DNA from: Epilithonimonas hungarica
Lineage (GTDB): Bacteria; Bacteroidota; Bacteroidia; Flavobacteriales; Weeksellaceae
Length of the DNA: 64,000 nucleotides
Assembly: GCF_900102265.1 (NCBI RefSeq)
Contig: NZ_FNBH01000004.1
Coordinates: 248,001-312,000, forward strand
Reading direction: 5' to 3'
Under the pieces are notes generated by a model. It searched no databases and was not told the origin of the DNA. It worked only from the letters and a program-made list of their open reading frames with translations. Shown here piece after piece: positions 1 to 7,953 of this stretch. Each line of letters opens with the position of its first letter. Position 1 is the stretch's first letter. Both the position numbers and the translations under genes were made by a program.

Positions 1-1763
1 TTTTGAACAGCTCTTCCTTTTGCTGTTTTGGAACCTTCCGGAACTTCGAAAACTCTCAGCCAGAAACATTTTCCTTTTTCTGTGAAGAATAAAAGGTATT
101 CGTGGTTGGTTGCCGTTACGATATATTCTAAGAAATCTTCATCTCTTGTAGTTGCGGCTCTGTTTCCTACACCACCTCTGGATTGTACCTTATATTCTGA
201 AAGAAGCGTTCTTTTGATATAGCCTGCGTGAGAAATCGTAAGAACTACTTTTTCGTCCGGGATGATATCCTCAATAGAGAACTCTCCACCAGAATAGTCG
301 ATTTCTGAACGTCTCTCATCACCATATTTTTCTTTGATCTCAAGAAGTTCATCTTTGATGATCTGGTAACGTCTTGGTTCGTTTGTAAGAATATCTTCCA
401 GGTCTTTTATCAAGGCCATGATCTCTTCATACTCCGCACGGATCTTGTCCAATTCCATTCCCGTAAGACGAGCCAAACGAAGATCTAGAATTGCCTGGGC
501 CTGGATCTCGGAAAGTTCAAATTCCGTAATTAATCCTTCTTTTGCAGCAGCAGGGTTTTCACTGTGACGGATGATTGCAATCGCTCTGTCAAGAGAATCC
601 TGCGTTCCGATCACTTTCATAAAGCCTTCGAGAATGTGGGCTCTTTCTTTGGCTTTTCTTAGTTCGTATTCTGTTCTTCTTACGATCACTTCGTGACGGT
701 GGTCTACGAAATGATGAATAAGGTTCTTCAAGTTCAACTGCTCCGGTCTTCCTTTGACTAGTGCAATGTTATTCACTGAAAAAGAAGTTTGTAGAGAGGT
801 ATATTTATATAAAAGATTCAATACGACATTTGGTATCGCATCATTCTTTAATTCATAAACGACTCTTAATCCGTTTCTGTCAGATTCGTCACGGATCTCA
901 TAGATTCCAGGAAGTTTTTCGTCTTTTACCAATTCGGCAGTTCTGGCGATCATTTCTGCCTTGTTCACTTGATAAGGAACTTCTGTTACGATGATCGCAT
1001 TTCTGTTTCCAATTTCTTCGAAACCAACTTTTGCTCTTAGAACAATACGCCCTCTTCCTGTATGGAAAGCATCACGAACACCATCGTAACCATATATGAT
1101 TCCGCCCGTAGGGAAGTCTGGCGCGATGATATGCTTCATCAATTCATCGATCGTAATTTCTTTGTCATCGATATAAGCGCATATTGCATCTATACTTTCA
1201 GATAAATTATGGGGCGCCATATTGGTCGCCATACCAACAGCAATTCCGGAGGTTCCGTTTACCAAAAGGTTTGGGACTCTGGTAGGCAGAACGGTAGGTT
1301 CTTGCAAAGAGTCGTCAAAGTTATTTTGAAAATCAACGGTATCTTTATCAAGGTCGGCAAGGATCTCATCAGATATTTTTTTTAGTCTTGCTTCCGTGTA
1401 ACGCATTGCTGCCGGCGGATCGCCATCCATTGACCCAAAATTTCCCTGTCCATCAACTTGTTCGTAACGCAAACTCCATGGTTGCGCCATCCTTACCATT
1501 GCATCATAAACCGAGCTGTCGCCGTGTGGGTGATATTTACCTAAAACGTCTCCAACGATTCTCGCGGATTTCAAATGTTTTCTGTTAGAAAATACATTGA
1601 GGCCATACATACCGTAAAGAACACGTCTGTGTACGGGTTTCAGTCCGTCTCTTACATCTGGTAAAGCTCTTGATACAATTACCGACATCGAATAATCGAT
1701 ATAGGAGGTTCTCATTTCGTCAACAATGTTGATTGGTATTAACCTTTCTCCTTCCTTATGCAT
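1..1763 (-). CDS. gyrA: DNA gyrase subunit A, N-terminal part (3' end outside window)
   Basis: Catalytic subunit of gyrase (A2B2), which introduces negative supercoils into DNA. About 587 of the usual ~850 residues are present; the reading frame runs open off the left edge, so the C-terminal pinwheel domain is mostly missing. The start ATG (1763-1761) gives the family N-terminus [13 protein letters not shown]. The active-site tyrosine lies in [10 protein letters not shown] and counts as Tyr122, the same number as in E. coli. The quinolone-resistance region reads [12 protein letters not shown] with Ser83 and Asp87, that is, the quinolone-sensitive residues at both classic positions. The gene is divergent from the DUF4286 gene, with about 150 bp between them. 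Confidence 0.98.
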   Translation of the reverse strand, partial: MHKEGERLIPINIVDEMRTSYIDYSMSVIVSRALPDVRDGLKPVHRRVLYGMYGLNVFSNRKHLKSARIVGDVLGKYHPHGDSSVYDAMVRMAQPWSLRYEQVDGQGNFGSMDGDPPAAMRYTEARLKKISDEILADLDKDTVDFQNNFDDSLQEPTVLPTRVPNLLVNGTSGIAVGMATNMAPHNLSESIDAICAYIDDKEITIDELMKHIIAPDFPTGGIIYGYDGVRDAFHTGRGRIVLRAKVGFEEIGNRNAIIVTEVPYQVNKAEMIARTAELVKDEKLPGIYEIRDESDRNGLRVVYELKNDAIPNVVLNLLYKYTSLQTSFSVNNIALVKGRPEQLNLKNLIHHFVDHRHEVIVRRTEYELRKAKERAHILEGFMKVIGTQDSLDRAIAIIRHSENPAAAKEGLITEFELSEIQAQAILDLRLARLTGMELDKIRAEYEEIMALIKDLEDILTNEPRRYQIIKDELLEIKEKYGDERRSEIDYSGGEFSIEDIIPDEKVVLTISHAGYIKRTLLSEYKVQSRGGVGNRAATTRDEDFLEYIVTATNHEYLLFFTEKGKCFWLRVFEVPEGSKTAKGRAVQ

Positions 1764-1911
1764 AAATATTTTTAATTTATTGTAAATCAGAAATCTACAT
1801 TAGATTCTGACCTGTTGAGTTTTTCTGTTTTTTATAACGGGCTAATTTACAAAAAAAAACCGATTTTTGCATTCTGAATTTATCAACATTAATCATAAAA
1901 AAATAAAAAAT

Positions 1912-2226
1912 ATGAGCATCCTTAGCGTTACATTCCACACGACAGAAGATAGAATAGAAGAGTGGGATATCTATGTAGAAAATGATCTGCATCAAATGGT
2001 GGAAAATCTCATTGATGTAGAAAAATATATACTGTCAGAAGTTCATTCTGAAATGCTGAATGAAGGTAAGAACACCAACCTCTTTCTGTTATTTGACAAT
2101 GATGATGTTCGTGACCAGTTTATGGAAAGTGAATTGGTGAATCTTGAAGAAAGAATTGCGCAAAAATTCGGACCGGAAGTAATGGTGTTTCCTACTTTCC
2201 TTAATCCTAAAAAGAAGAGATTCTAA
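1912..2226 (+). CDS. DUF4286 family protein
   Basis: Small 104-residue protein of the DUF4286 family, common in Bacteroidota and of unknown function. An in-frame ATG exists 45 bases upstream, but the family begins with a short beta-strand like MSILSVTFHT, so the internal ATG at 1912 is preferred; it is preceded by an A-rich stretch as is usual for this phylum. The protein is acidic in its middle and ends in a basic KKKRF tail. The predicted fold is a small ferredoxin-like alpha/beta domain (inference from length and strand pattern). No signal peptide or membrane segment is visible. It lies 62 bp upstream of the ABC1 kinase and may be co-transcribed with it. Confidence 0.8.
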   Translation: MSILSVTFHTTEDRIEEWDIYVENDLHQMVENLIDVEKYILSEVHSEMLNEGKNTNLFLLFDNDDVRDQFMESELVNLEERIAQKFGPEVMVFPTFLNPKKKRF

Positions 2227-2288
2227 TATTTGAAATATGTAGGAATAATTTTTGGAGTTACTTTGTAACGCCTTTATTTTTATGATCT

Positions 2289-3932
2289 ATGTTTGATAAA
2301 CAACAGCGAAAACTTAAACGGTCTGCCAAATTAATATCTGTCCTAAGCAAATATGGATTCAGAGATATGATCGCCAGAATGGGTAAAAAGCCGGAAGAAA
2401 ATTCTACACCATCTGACGAGATCATTTCAAAAGGAACCGTTTATGAAAGAATCCGATTGGTTTTAGAAGAATTGGGTCCAACTTTTGTGAAACTTGGACA
2501 GACATTTAGCAACCGTGAGGACCTGCTTCCGCCGGAACTGATTCAGGAGCTTCAGAAACTTCAGGATCGTGTAGAAGTTGTTGATATGGATGTAGAGGAG
2601 ATCCTTGAAAATGAATTCAATATTTCAGTTAAGGAACATTTTTCGGAGATCATTTCAAAACCTTTGGCAACCGCATCCATTGCACAAGTTTATAAAGCTA
2701 AGCTAGTTACCGGAGAAGATGTTATTCTTAAAGTTAAAAAACCGGATGTCCTGAGTGTTATCGAAGATGATCTATTGCTTATCAAAGATCTGGTCAAATT
2801 GATCTCAACCTATTCTGAGATCGCCTCTAAATTAAATTTGAAACAAGCCATTGCTACCTTCGAAAGGTCTTTGCTGGAAGAAGTTTCATTGGTTAACGAA
2901 AGAAATAATATCAAGCAGTTTGCCTTGAATTTTAAAAATAACAAGGAAACCTATGTTCCAATTGTCTATGACGAATTTTCCAATAATAATGTCCTTTGTA
3001 TGGAGTATATTGACGGGATCAAAGTCACAGACAAAACCGAACTTTTAAAACATAACATTGATCCAATCAAAATTTCTGAAGTTGGTTTAAGGCTTTTCGT
3101 TTCCCAGATCTTGGACTACGGATTCTTCCACGCCGATCCGCATGCGGGAAATATTTTGGTGAGAAAAGATGGAAAAGTGGTCTTTATAGATTTTGGGGCG
3201 GTCGGGAAAATTCAGCCAAATGATAAGGAGGTCCTTGAAAGTCTTATCGTTGCTTTTGTAGCGAAAAATTCTAATAAAATTGTGAGGTCTCTCAAAAAGA
3301 TGGCGGTCAGTTATGAGATCCCGGATGAAAGAAAATTCGAAAATGACGTAGAAGAGGTTTTGAATTTCGTTCACAATACTTCACTCAAGGACATTGATCC
3401 GCATATCATCATCAATAAAATGAAAGATGTTTTAAAGGATAATCGAATCTATATGCCCGATTATTTTTATCTTCTTTTCAAAGGAATTGGCTTGATAGAA
3501 GGTGTTGGAAGAAGTATTAATCCTGATCTGGATATTGTAAAAAGTCTTCATCCTTTTACGAAAAAGATCCTGACAAGAAAAGTAAGTCCAAGGAAACTAC
3601 TGAAAAATGGAATGGACAAAATCATAAATTTCACAGATAACGTCGATGAGATCCCAAAAGAATTGCGTTCGGTCTTACAGAAACTGGACGATAATAAGTT
3701 TACTGTTTCCAGTGAGATCAAAAATATTGAAAAGACCAATCAACTGATCAGGTCTAGTATTGTCAATCTGATCTTGGCGATGGTCTTGGGAGCGAATATC
3801 ATTGCAACGGCAATTGTTTTTGTTTCAGAATCCGGCCCAAGGATTGGGGAAATGTCTTTGGTTGCTGTTTTGGGATCTGTGTTTTCGGTTGTACTTGTTA
3901 TCATTCTTTTACTAAGAATTACCAGGAGATAA
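2289..3932 (+). CDS. ABC1/UbiB/AarF-family atypical kinase
   Basis: Member of the ABC1 (UbiB/COQ8) atypical kinase family, associated with isoprenoid-quinone metabolism; in flavobacteria the quinone would be menaquinone. Visible motifs, in order: KLGQ near residues 68-71 (the family's KxGQ inhibitory loop), the Ala-rich ASIAQVYKA nucleotide loop with a Lys downstream (LKVKKP), HADPHAGN at about 281 as catalytic loop, and DFG near 300. The C-terminus holds two hydrophobic segments (about 493-512 and 524-543) that would anchor it in the inner membrane, as in UbiB. Length 547 aa is normal. The physiological substrate of the family is not settled, so no gene symbol is given. Confidence 0.92.
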   Translation: MFDKQQRKLKRSAKLISVLSKYGFRDMIARMGKKPEENSTPSDEIISKGTVYERIRLVLEELGPTFVKLGQTFSNREDLLPPELIQELQKLQDRVEVVDMDVEEILENEFNISVKEHFSEIISKPLATASIAQVYKAKLVTGEDVILKVKKPDVLSVIEDDLLLIKDLVKLISTYSEIASKLNLKQAIATFERSLLEEVSLVNERNNIKQFALNFKNNKETYVPIVYDEFSNNNVLCMEYIDGIKVTDKTELLKHNIDPIKISEVGLRLFVSQILDYGFFHADPHAGNILVRKDGKVVFIDFGAVGKIQPNDKEVLESLIVAFVAKNSNKIVRSLKKMAVSYEIPDERKFENDVEEVLNFVHNTSLKDIDPHIIINKMKDVLKDNRIYMPDYFYLLFKGIGLIEGVGRSINPDLDIVKSLHPFTKKILTRKVSPRKLLKNGMDKIINFTDNVDEIPKELRSVLQKLDDNKFTVSSEIKNIEKTNQLIRSSIVNLILAMVLGANIIATAIVFVSESGPRIGEMSLVAVLGSVFSVVLVIILLLRITRR

Positions 3933-4010
3933 TTTGTAATACAAATCGTACTTCGCACCGTTTAAAAATACTTGTTTTGATACCTATTAATGATATTCAA
4001 ATAAATACAT

Positions 4011-4018
4011 TAAATTTG
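4011..4018 (+). promoter_or_regulatory. Bacteroidota -7 promoter box before pnp
   Basis: TAAATTTG matches the TAnnTTTG -7 element read by the primary sigma factor of Bacteroidota. It lies 65 bp upstream of the preferred pnp start. No clear -33 TTTG is present at the usual distance. Confidence 0.55.
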
Positions 4019-4051
4019 CACCAAATTTTAGACGAAATACATTAATTAAAA

Positions 4052-4069
4052 GCACTCAATACGGAGTGC
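4052..4069 (+). promoter_or_regulatory. Hairpin in the pnp 5' leader
   Basis: Perfect inverted repeat GCACTC / GAGTGC with a 6-nt loop, lying between the -7 box and the ATG at 4084 and ending 14 nt before it. It has no T-run, so it is not a terminator. In E. coli the pnp leader contains a hairpin used for RNase III/PNPase autoregulation; a similar role here is inference only. Confidence 0.45.
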
Positions 4070-4083
4070 AACAAAACAATTTT

Positions 4084-6345
4084 ATGAGTGTACCTCAAGC
4101 AATTACAGAGCTGATTACTCTTGCAGATGGCAGAGAAATCACAATCGAAACAGGGAAGCTGGCAAAACAAGCTGACGGATCTGTTGTAGTAAAAATGGGC
4201 GGAACAATGCTTTTAGCAACGGTTGTAGCCAACAAAGAAGCCAATCCTGGCGTAGATTTTCTACCACTTACGGTAGATTACAGAGAAAAATTCTATGCAG
4301 GCGGTAAAATCCCCGGAAACTTTTTCAGAAGAGAAGCTCGTCCTTCAGACCAAGAAATCTTAACGATGCGTTTGGTAGACAGAGTTTTGAGACCTTTGTT
4401 CCCAGAAGATTTCCATGCGGAAGTTCAGGTGATGATCTCATTGATTTCTTATGACGGAGAGTCGATTCCGGATGATTTAGCAGGTCTTGCGGCATCTTCG
4501 GCAATCGCAATTACCGATATTCCCTTCAACGGGCCAATGTCTGAAGTAAGAGTCGTAAGAATCGATGGTAAATTATCTATCAATCCTAATTATGCCGATC
4601 TTAAAAATTCTGACCTTGATATTATGGTTGGAGCGACTAAGGATTCTATCGTAATGGTGGAAGGAGAAATGAAAGAGATCACTGAAGCAGAGATGCTTGA
4701 AGCGATCACTTTTGCTCACGAAGAAATCAAAAAACAAGTAGAGGCTCAGGAAAGATTGGCTGCTAAAGTTGGAAGATCTTTTCCTAAAAGAGAATACAAC
4801 CACGAAAATCACGATGAAGCCATCCGTGAAAAAGTGTGGAAAGAAACTTATGATAAAGTTTACGAAGTTGCAAAAACACCTTCCAGTAAAGAAGAAAGAG
4901 GTGAGAAATTCAAAGCGGTACGTGATGAATTTTTAGCTCAATATGTTGATGATGCAGAAGAGTTGGAGAGAGTGACTCCTTTCGTAAAAGTATATTACCA
5001 CGATGTGGAAAAAGAAGCGATGCGTCAAATGATCCTGAATGATAAGATCCGACTTGATGGTCGTGACCCACAAACGATTCGTCCGATCTGGTCAGAAATC
5101 GATTATCTGCCGGGAGCACACGGTTCTGCTATCTTCACAAGGGGTGAAACTCAATCTTTGACTGCCGTAACTCTTGGTTCGGTAAAAGATGCGAACATGG
5201 TGGATAGCGTAATGGTAAATTATGACGAGAGATTTTTCTTACATTATAACTTCCCTCCATTCTCAACCGGTGAAGCTCGTCCTTTGAGAGGAACTTCAAG
5301 AAGAGAAGTTGGTCACGGTAACTTAGCTCAAAGAGCTTTGGCCAATATGATACCTGAAGAAAACCCTTACACGATCCGTATCGTTTCTGATATTCTTGAA
5401 TCAAATGGTTCGTCCTCTATGGCAACTGTTTGTGCCGGAACTTTGGCATTGATGGATGCTGGTGTTCAGATTCACAAGCCGGTTTCCGGGATTGCAATGG
5501 GATTGGTGACCGATGTGAAAACAGGGAAATATACTGTGCTTTCCGACATTCTTGGAGACGAAGACCACTTGGGTGATATGGACTTCAAAGTGACCGGAAC
5601 GGCAGACGGGATCACCGCTTGCCAGATGGACATCAAAATCCAGGGACTTTCTATGGATATTATGGAGAAAGCGCTTTTGCAGGCAAAAGAAGGAAGACTT
5701 CATATCCTAAATAAAATCACGGAAACGATTGCCGAGCCAAGAGCTGATGTGAAACCACATGCTCCGAAAATGGTGATGATGGAAATCCCTAAAGATTTCA
5801 TAGGTGCTGTAATCGGACCTGGTGGAAAGATCATTCAGCAGATGCAGAAAGATACCGATACGGTTATTGCTATCGAAGAAGTTGGAGAGATCGGAAGAAT
5901 CGAGATTTCCGGTGTCAGCAGAGAGAAGATCAATGAAGCGATTGCGAAGATCAACGAAATTACTTTCGTACCGGTTGTAGGTGAAGTTTATAAAGGTAAA
6001 GTGGTGAAGGTTATGGATTTCGGAGCTTTCGTAGCGATCGCTAAGGGTACTGAAGGATTACTTCACATTTCTGAGATCGAATGGTCGCGTCTTGATAAAG
6101 TGCCTTACAAAGAAGGTGACGAAGTAGAGGTGAAATTTATGGGTTATGATGACCGTAAGAAAATGAAACTTTCCAGAAAAGTTTTGTTGCCAAGACCACC
6201 AAGACCAGAGAAGAAAGAAGGTGAGCAAAGAGGTCCAAGACCGGAAGGGCAAAACAGACCTGACAGACCAGCGAGACCGGAAGGAAACGTAAATCCTGAA
6301 GGAAAAGACCAACCAGGAGAACATAAACCTTTGAATGAAGCTTAA
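4084..6345 (+). CDS. pnp: Polyribonucleotide nucleotidyltransferase (PNPase)
   Basis: Phosphorolytic 3'-5' exoribonuclease of the RNA degradosome. The order is RNase PH domain 1, helical linker, RNase PH domain 2, a KH domain from about residue 567 with its GxxG loop (GPGG), an S1 domain at about 633-700 ([18 protein letters not shown]), then a low-complexity Pro/Arg/Glu-rich tail that is typical of flavobacterial PNPases. A GTG at 4066 could extend the frame by six codons, but it overlaps the leader hairpin; the ATG at 4084 gives the family start MSVPQAITE and a 753-aa protein. A strong terminator follows immediately, so the gene is probably monocistronic. Confidence 0.97.
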   Translation: MSVPQAITELITLADGREITIETGKLAKQADGSVVVKMGGTMLLATVVANKEANPGVDFLPLTVDYREKFYAGGKIPGNFFRREARPSDQEILTMRLVDRVLRPLFPEDFHAEVQVMISLISYDGESIPDDLAGLAASSAIAITDIPFNGPMSEVRVVRIDGKLSINPNYADLKNSDLDIMVGATKDSIVMVEGEMKEITEAEMLEAITFAHEEIKKQVEAQERLAAKVGRSFPKREYNHENHDEAIREKVWKETYDKVYEVAKTPSSKEERGEKFKAVRDEFLAQYVDDAEELERVTPFVKVYYHDVEKEAMRQMILNDKIRLDGRDPQTIRPIWSEIDYLPGAHGSAIFTRGETQSLTAVTLGSVKDANMVDSVMVNYDERFFLHYNFPPFSTGEARPLRGTSRREVGHGNLAQRALANMIPEENPYTIRIVSDILESNGSSSMATVCAGTLALMDAGVQIHKPVSGIAMGLVTDVKTGKYTVLSDILGDEDHLGDMDFKVTGTADGITACQMDIKIQGLSMDIMEKALLQAKEGRLHILNKITETIAEPRADVKPHAPKMVMMEIPKDFIGAVIGPGGKIIQQMQKDTDTVIAIEEVGEIGRIEISGVSREKINEAIAKINEITFVPVVGEVYKGKVVKVMDFGAFVAIAKGTEGLLHISEIEWSRLDKVPYKEGDEVEVKFMGYDDRKKMKLSRKVLLPRPPRPEKKEGEQRGPRPEGQNRPDRPARPEGNVNPEGKDQPGEHKPLNEA

Positions 6346-6366
6346 GATCAGTTCTTATATATATTG

Positions 6367-6396
6367 AATCCCCCGAGTTTTCGGGGGATTTTTTTA
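6367..6396 (+). terminator. Rho-independent terminator of pnp
   Basis: Ten-base-pair perfect stem AATCCCCCGA / TCGGGGGATT with loop GTTT, followed by a run of T. It begins 21 bp after the pnp stop codon. Confidence 0.9.
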
Positions 6397-6399
6397 TGG

Positions 6400-6533
6400 A
6401 ATTTTTTATTTATTATCCTTCGAGAGCCGCAGGATGACGGGGTGGTGGCGTACCTACGGCACGTTTTTGTTGGCTGGGTCGGGTTCTATTAACAGGTTGC
6501 TCCGATGGAGCGGTCGTGGGTGTTGAGAAATTG
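6400..6533. repeat. Dispersed-repeat fragments downstream of pnp
   Basis: Non-coding stretch made of short, locally palindromic, GC-richer pieces unlike the surrounding DNA: a segment beginning CCTTCGAGAGCCGCAGG, a CGTACCTACGGCACG piece, and GCTCCGATGGAGC, a small perfect hairpin. Pieces of this style are commonly scattered between genes in Chryseobacterium-type genomes (general knowledge). No reading frame is supported. Confidence 0.45.
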
Positions 6534-6785
6534 TTTTACATTGTGAGAATATTCAGTCACGATGTGAGAATATAGTTTTACCACGCCACAAGATGATTTT
6601 ACATCCGGAGAATTAGATTCTACAATACGAGAATATATTTTTACAACGTAAGATTCTAATTCTACATTGCTGTAATATTAATTTACATCGTGCCAATATA
6701 AAATGACATTGCAAAAAAATAAAGTTACATCGCGAGAATGTAACTTTACATTGAAAGAATATTAAATCATCCTGTTATAATATTC
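6534..6785. repeat. Array of twelve degenerate 21-bp tandem repeats
   Basis: Twelve consecutive 21-bp units without a single insertion or deletion between them. Typical unit: TTTTACATCGTGAGAATATA plus one base. Position 5 is A in 12 of 12 units, position 6 is C in 11 of 12, position 10 is G in 10 of 12. There are no spacers, so it is not a CRISPR. Read on the minus strand in phase with the repeat, each unit is a heptapeptide resembling L-Y-S-x-x-V-K, with Val in 11 units (GTA, GTG or GTC), but two units contain TAA. The array runs directly into the MITE-like element at 6792. Confidence 0.8.
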
Positions 6786-6791
6786 TTTTAA

Positions 6792-7016
6792 CGTGAATTC
6801 GGGATAAGAGATTTATTTAAATAATTGTATATCAAATACAAATGCACTATCAATAGCGTCGGGCTTTAGCCCGATGTAAAGATTGTAATTCAAAATCGGC
6901 TTCAGCCGAAATTTATGATAAGTTTTAGCTAAAGCTAATCTTCTTTTTCAATCTTTAAAATGGGCTAAAGCCCATTCCTATTGATATTATAAAACTTCTC
7001 TTATCCCGAATTCAGG
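6792..7016 (-). mobile_element. MITE-like element, copy 1
   Basis: A 225-bp non-coding element bounded by inverted ends of about 19 bp (CGTGAATTCGGGATAAGAG at the left; CCTGAATTCGGGATAAGAG on the complement at the right). It is nearly identical in inverted orientation to 33960-34182. It is flanked by the 8-bp direct repeat TTCTTTTA (6783-6790 and 7017-7024), as expected for a target-site duplication. Inside lie four small palindromes (such as TCGGGCTTTAGCCCGA, TCGGCTTCAGCCGA and TTAGCTAAAGCTAA). It has no coding capacity, so mobilisation would need a transposase encoded elsewhere. Confidence 0.8.
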
Positions 7017-7037
7017 TTCTTTTATTAAAAATCTATT

Positions 7038-7760
7038 TTATTTTCGGTTGACGAACTCTATAGATGAAACATTAAAATATTCTGGTGAAGTGGCACCATA
7101 CAAGCCCTTGACGTATTTTTTGACATTTAGGGCGATGGAGTAGAGTCCGGTGCCATCTGTGTAGAAAATCTGGTCTCTTTCAATCAACTTAACGTTAAGT
7201 TCTGCTTCGGTCTGGTTTACTGGTTGGGTAGCGCTCACCAGTGATGCGTGATAAGAAGTGAGATTGTTTAATTTTAAATCGTCCTCATTAGGTGTGTAAG
7301 CAGGAATGGTTGTCAATAACTGTAAAAGAATGCCGAAATTCTCTGCCTGCTGGGTATAGGATTGACGGGAAGTGGAAATTCCTCCCCCTTCCCCCTCCAA
7401 AGGAGAGGGTGTAGTTTTTGGTTTCTTATTGGTGCCTTGGATTGTGCGGTTTAAAGTTTTTGCCTGATTGAGCGTTCCTTCTGGCAGACCTAAAATGTCT
7501 AAGAGATTGATAATTCTTGTGGATGTTGGTTTTAGGTTTTCGAAAGCGGTTTGACGCAGGGCGATGGCGTTTTTGTTGGCGTTTCGTTTTTCTTCTACTT
7601 CGCTGAGTTTTGCAACGGCAGTGGTGTAGAGGGTTTGGAGATTAGCGACCGACAAACTTGCTACTGGAGGGTTGTAAAGTGTGTAAACGGAAACTTGCTC
7701 TGTGAGTTTTTGTAGGTTGGCTACGTTTTTAGCGTGTCCTACTTCTGATGTTGAAGACAT
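7038..7760 (-). CDS. Hypothetical protein, interrupted in frame by a dispersed repeat
   Basis: 240-residue protein with no signal peptide or membrane segment; largely helical, with a Lys/Glu-rich segment near residues 55-65. I do not recognise a named domain, though similar hypothetical proteins occur in flavobacteria. Around residues 117-127 the otherwise polar helical sequence is broken by SPLEGEGGG, the translation of a GC-rich dispersed repeat that has landed in frame. The start ATG is preceded by an A/T-rich region. The stop lies 22 bp from the MITE-like element, so the gene sits among repeats. Function unknown. Confidence 0.6.
   Translation of the reverse strand: MSSTSEVGHAKNVANLQKLTEQVSVYTLYNPPVASLSVANLQTLYTTAVAKLSEVEEKRNANKNAIALRQTAFENLKPTSTRIINLLDILGLPEGTLNQAKTLNRTIQGTNKKPKTTPSPLEGEGGGISTSRQSYTQQAENFGILLQLLTTIPAYTPNEDDLKLNNLTSYHASLVSATQPVNQTEAELNVKLIERDQIFYTDGTGLYSIALNVKKYVKGLYGATSPEYFNVSSIEFVNRK
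7380..7411. repeat. GC-rich hairpin repeat inserted in frame in the 240-aa gene
   Basis: CCCCCTCC-AAA-GGAGAGGG forms an imperfect hairpin; its minus-strand translation is PSPLEGEGGG. The same peptide is a recognisable signature of a dispersed repeat that invades coding regions in Bacteroidota genomes (general knowledge). The reading frame of the host gene is kept. Confidence 0.6.
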
Positions 7761-7871
7761 AGTATTGTGTTTTATAATTATTTCTCCAAATATATTATTT
7801 ATTATGAATATGACAATTTATTTGGTGATTAATTGTGAATTGTGTAATATTATGTTAAATAGGGAATGGGA

Positions 7872-7894
7872 AACCCTAGCGGGAGGCTAGGGTT
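7872..7894. terminator. Hairpin downstream of the HEPN gene
   Basis: Perfect 9-bp arms AACCCTAGC / GCTAGGGTT with loop GGGAG. It lies about 60 bp beyond the stop of the minus-strand 616-aa gene. The flanking T-run is weak, so it may be a dispersed palindrome that only secondarily acts as a terminator. Confidence 0.4.
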
Positions 7895-7953
7895 CAATTT
7901 TGTTGTAAGTACAATCTGACGCTTGCGCTAGCATGGATTATGCTATATAAATT

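Noticed and set aside
1867-1911. Upstream ATG for the DUF4286 gene
   Set aside because: The extra 15 residues come from promoter-like DNA; MSILSV is the family start.
6534-6785. CRISPR array
   Set aside because: Units are contiguous with no spacers and diverged from each other, and no cas genes are present.
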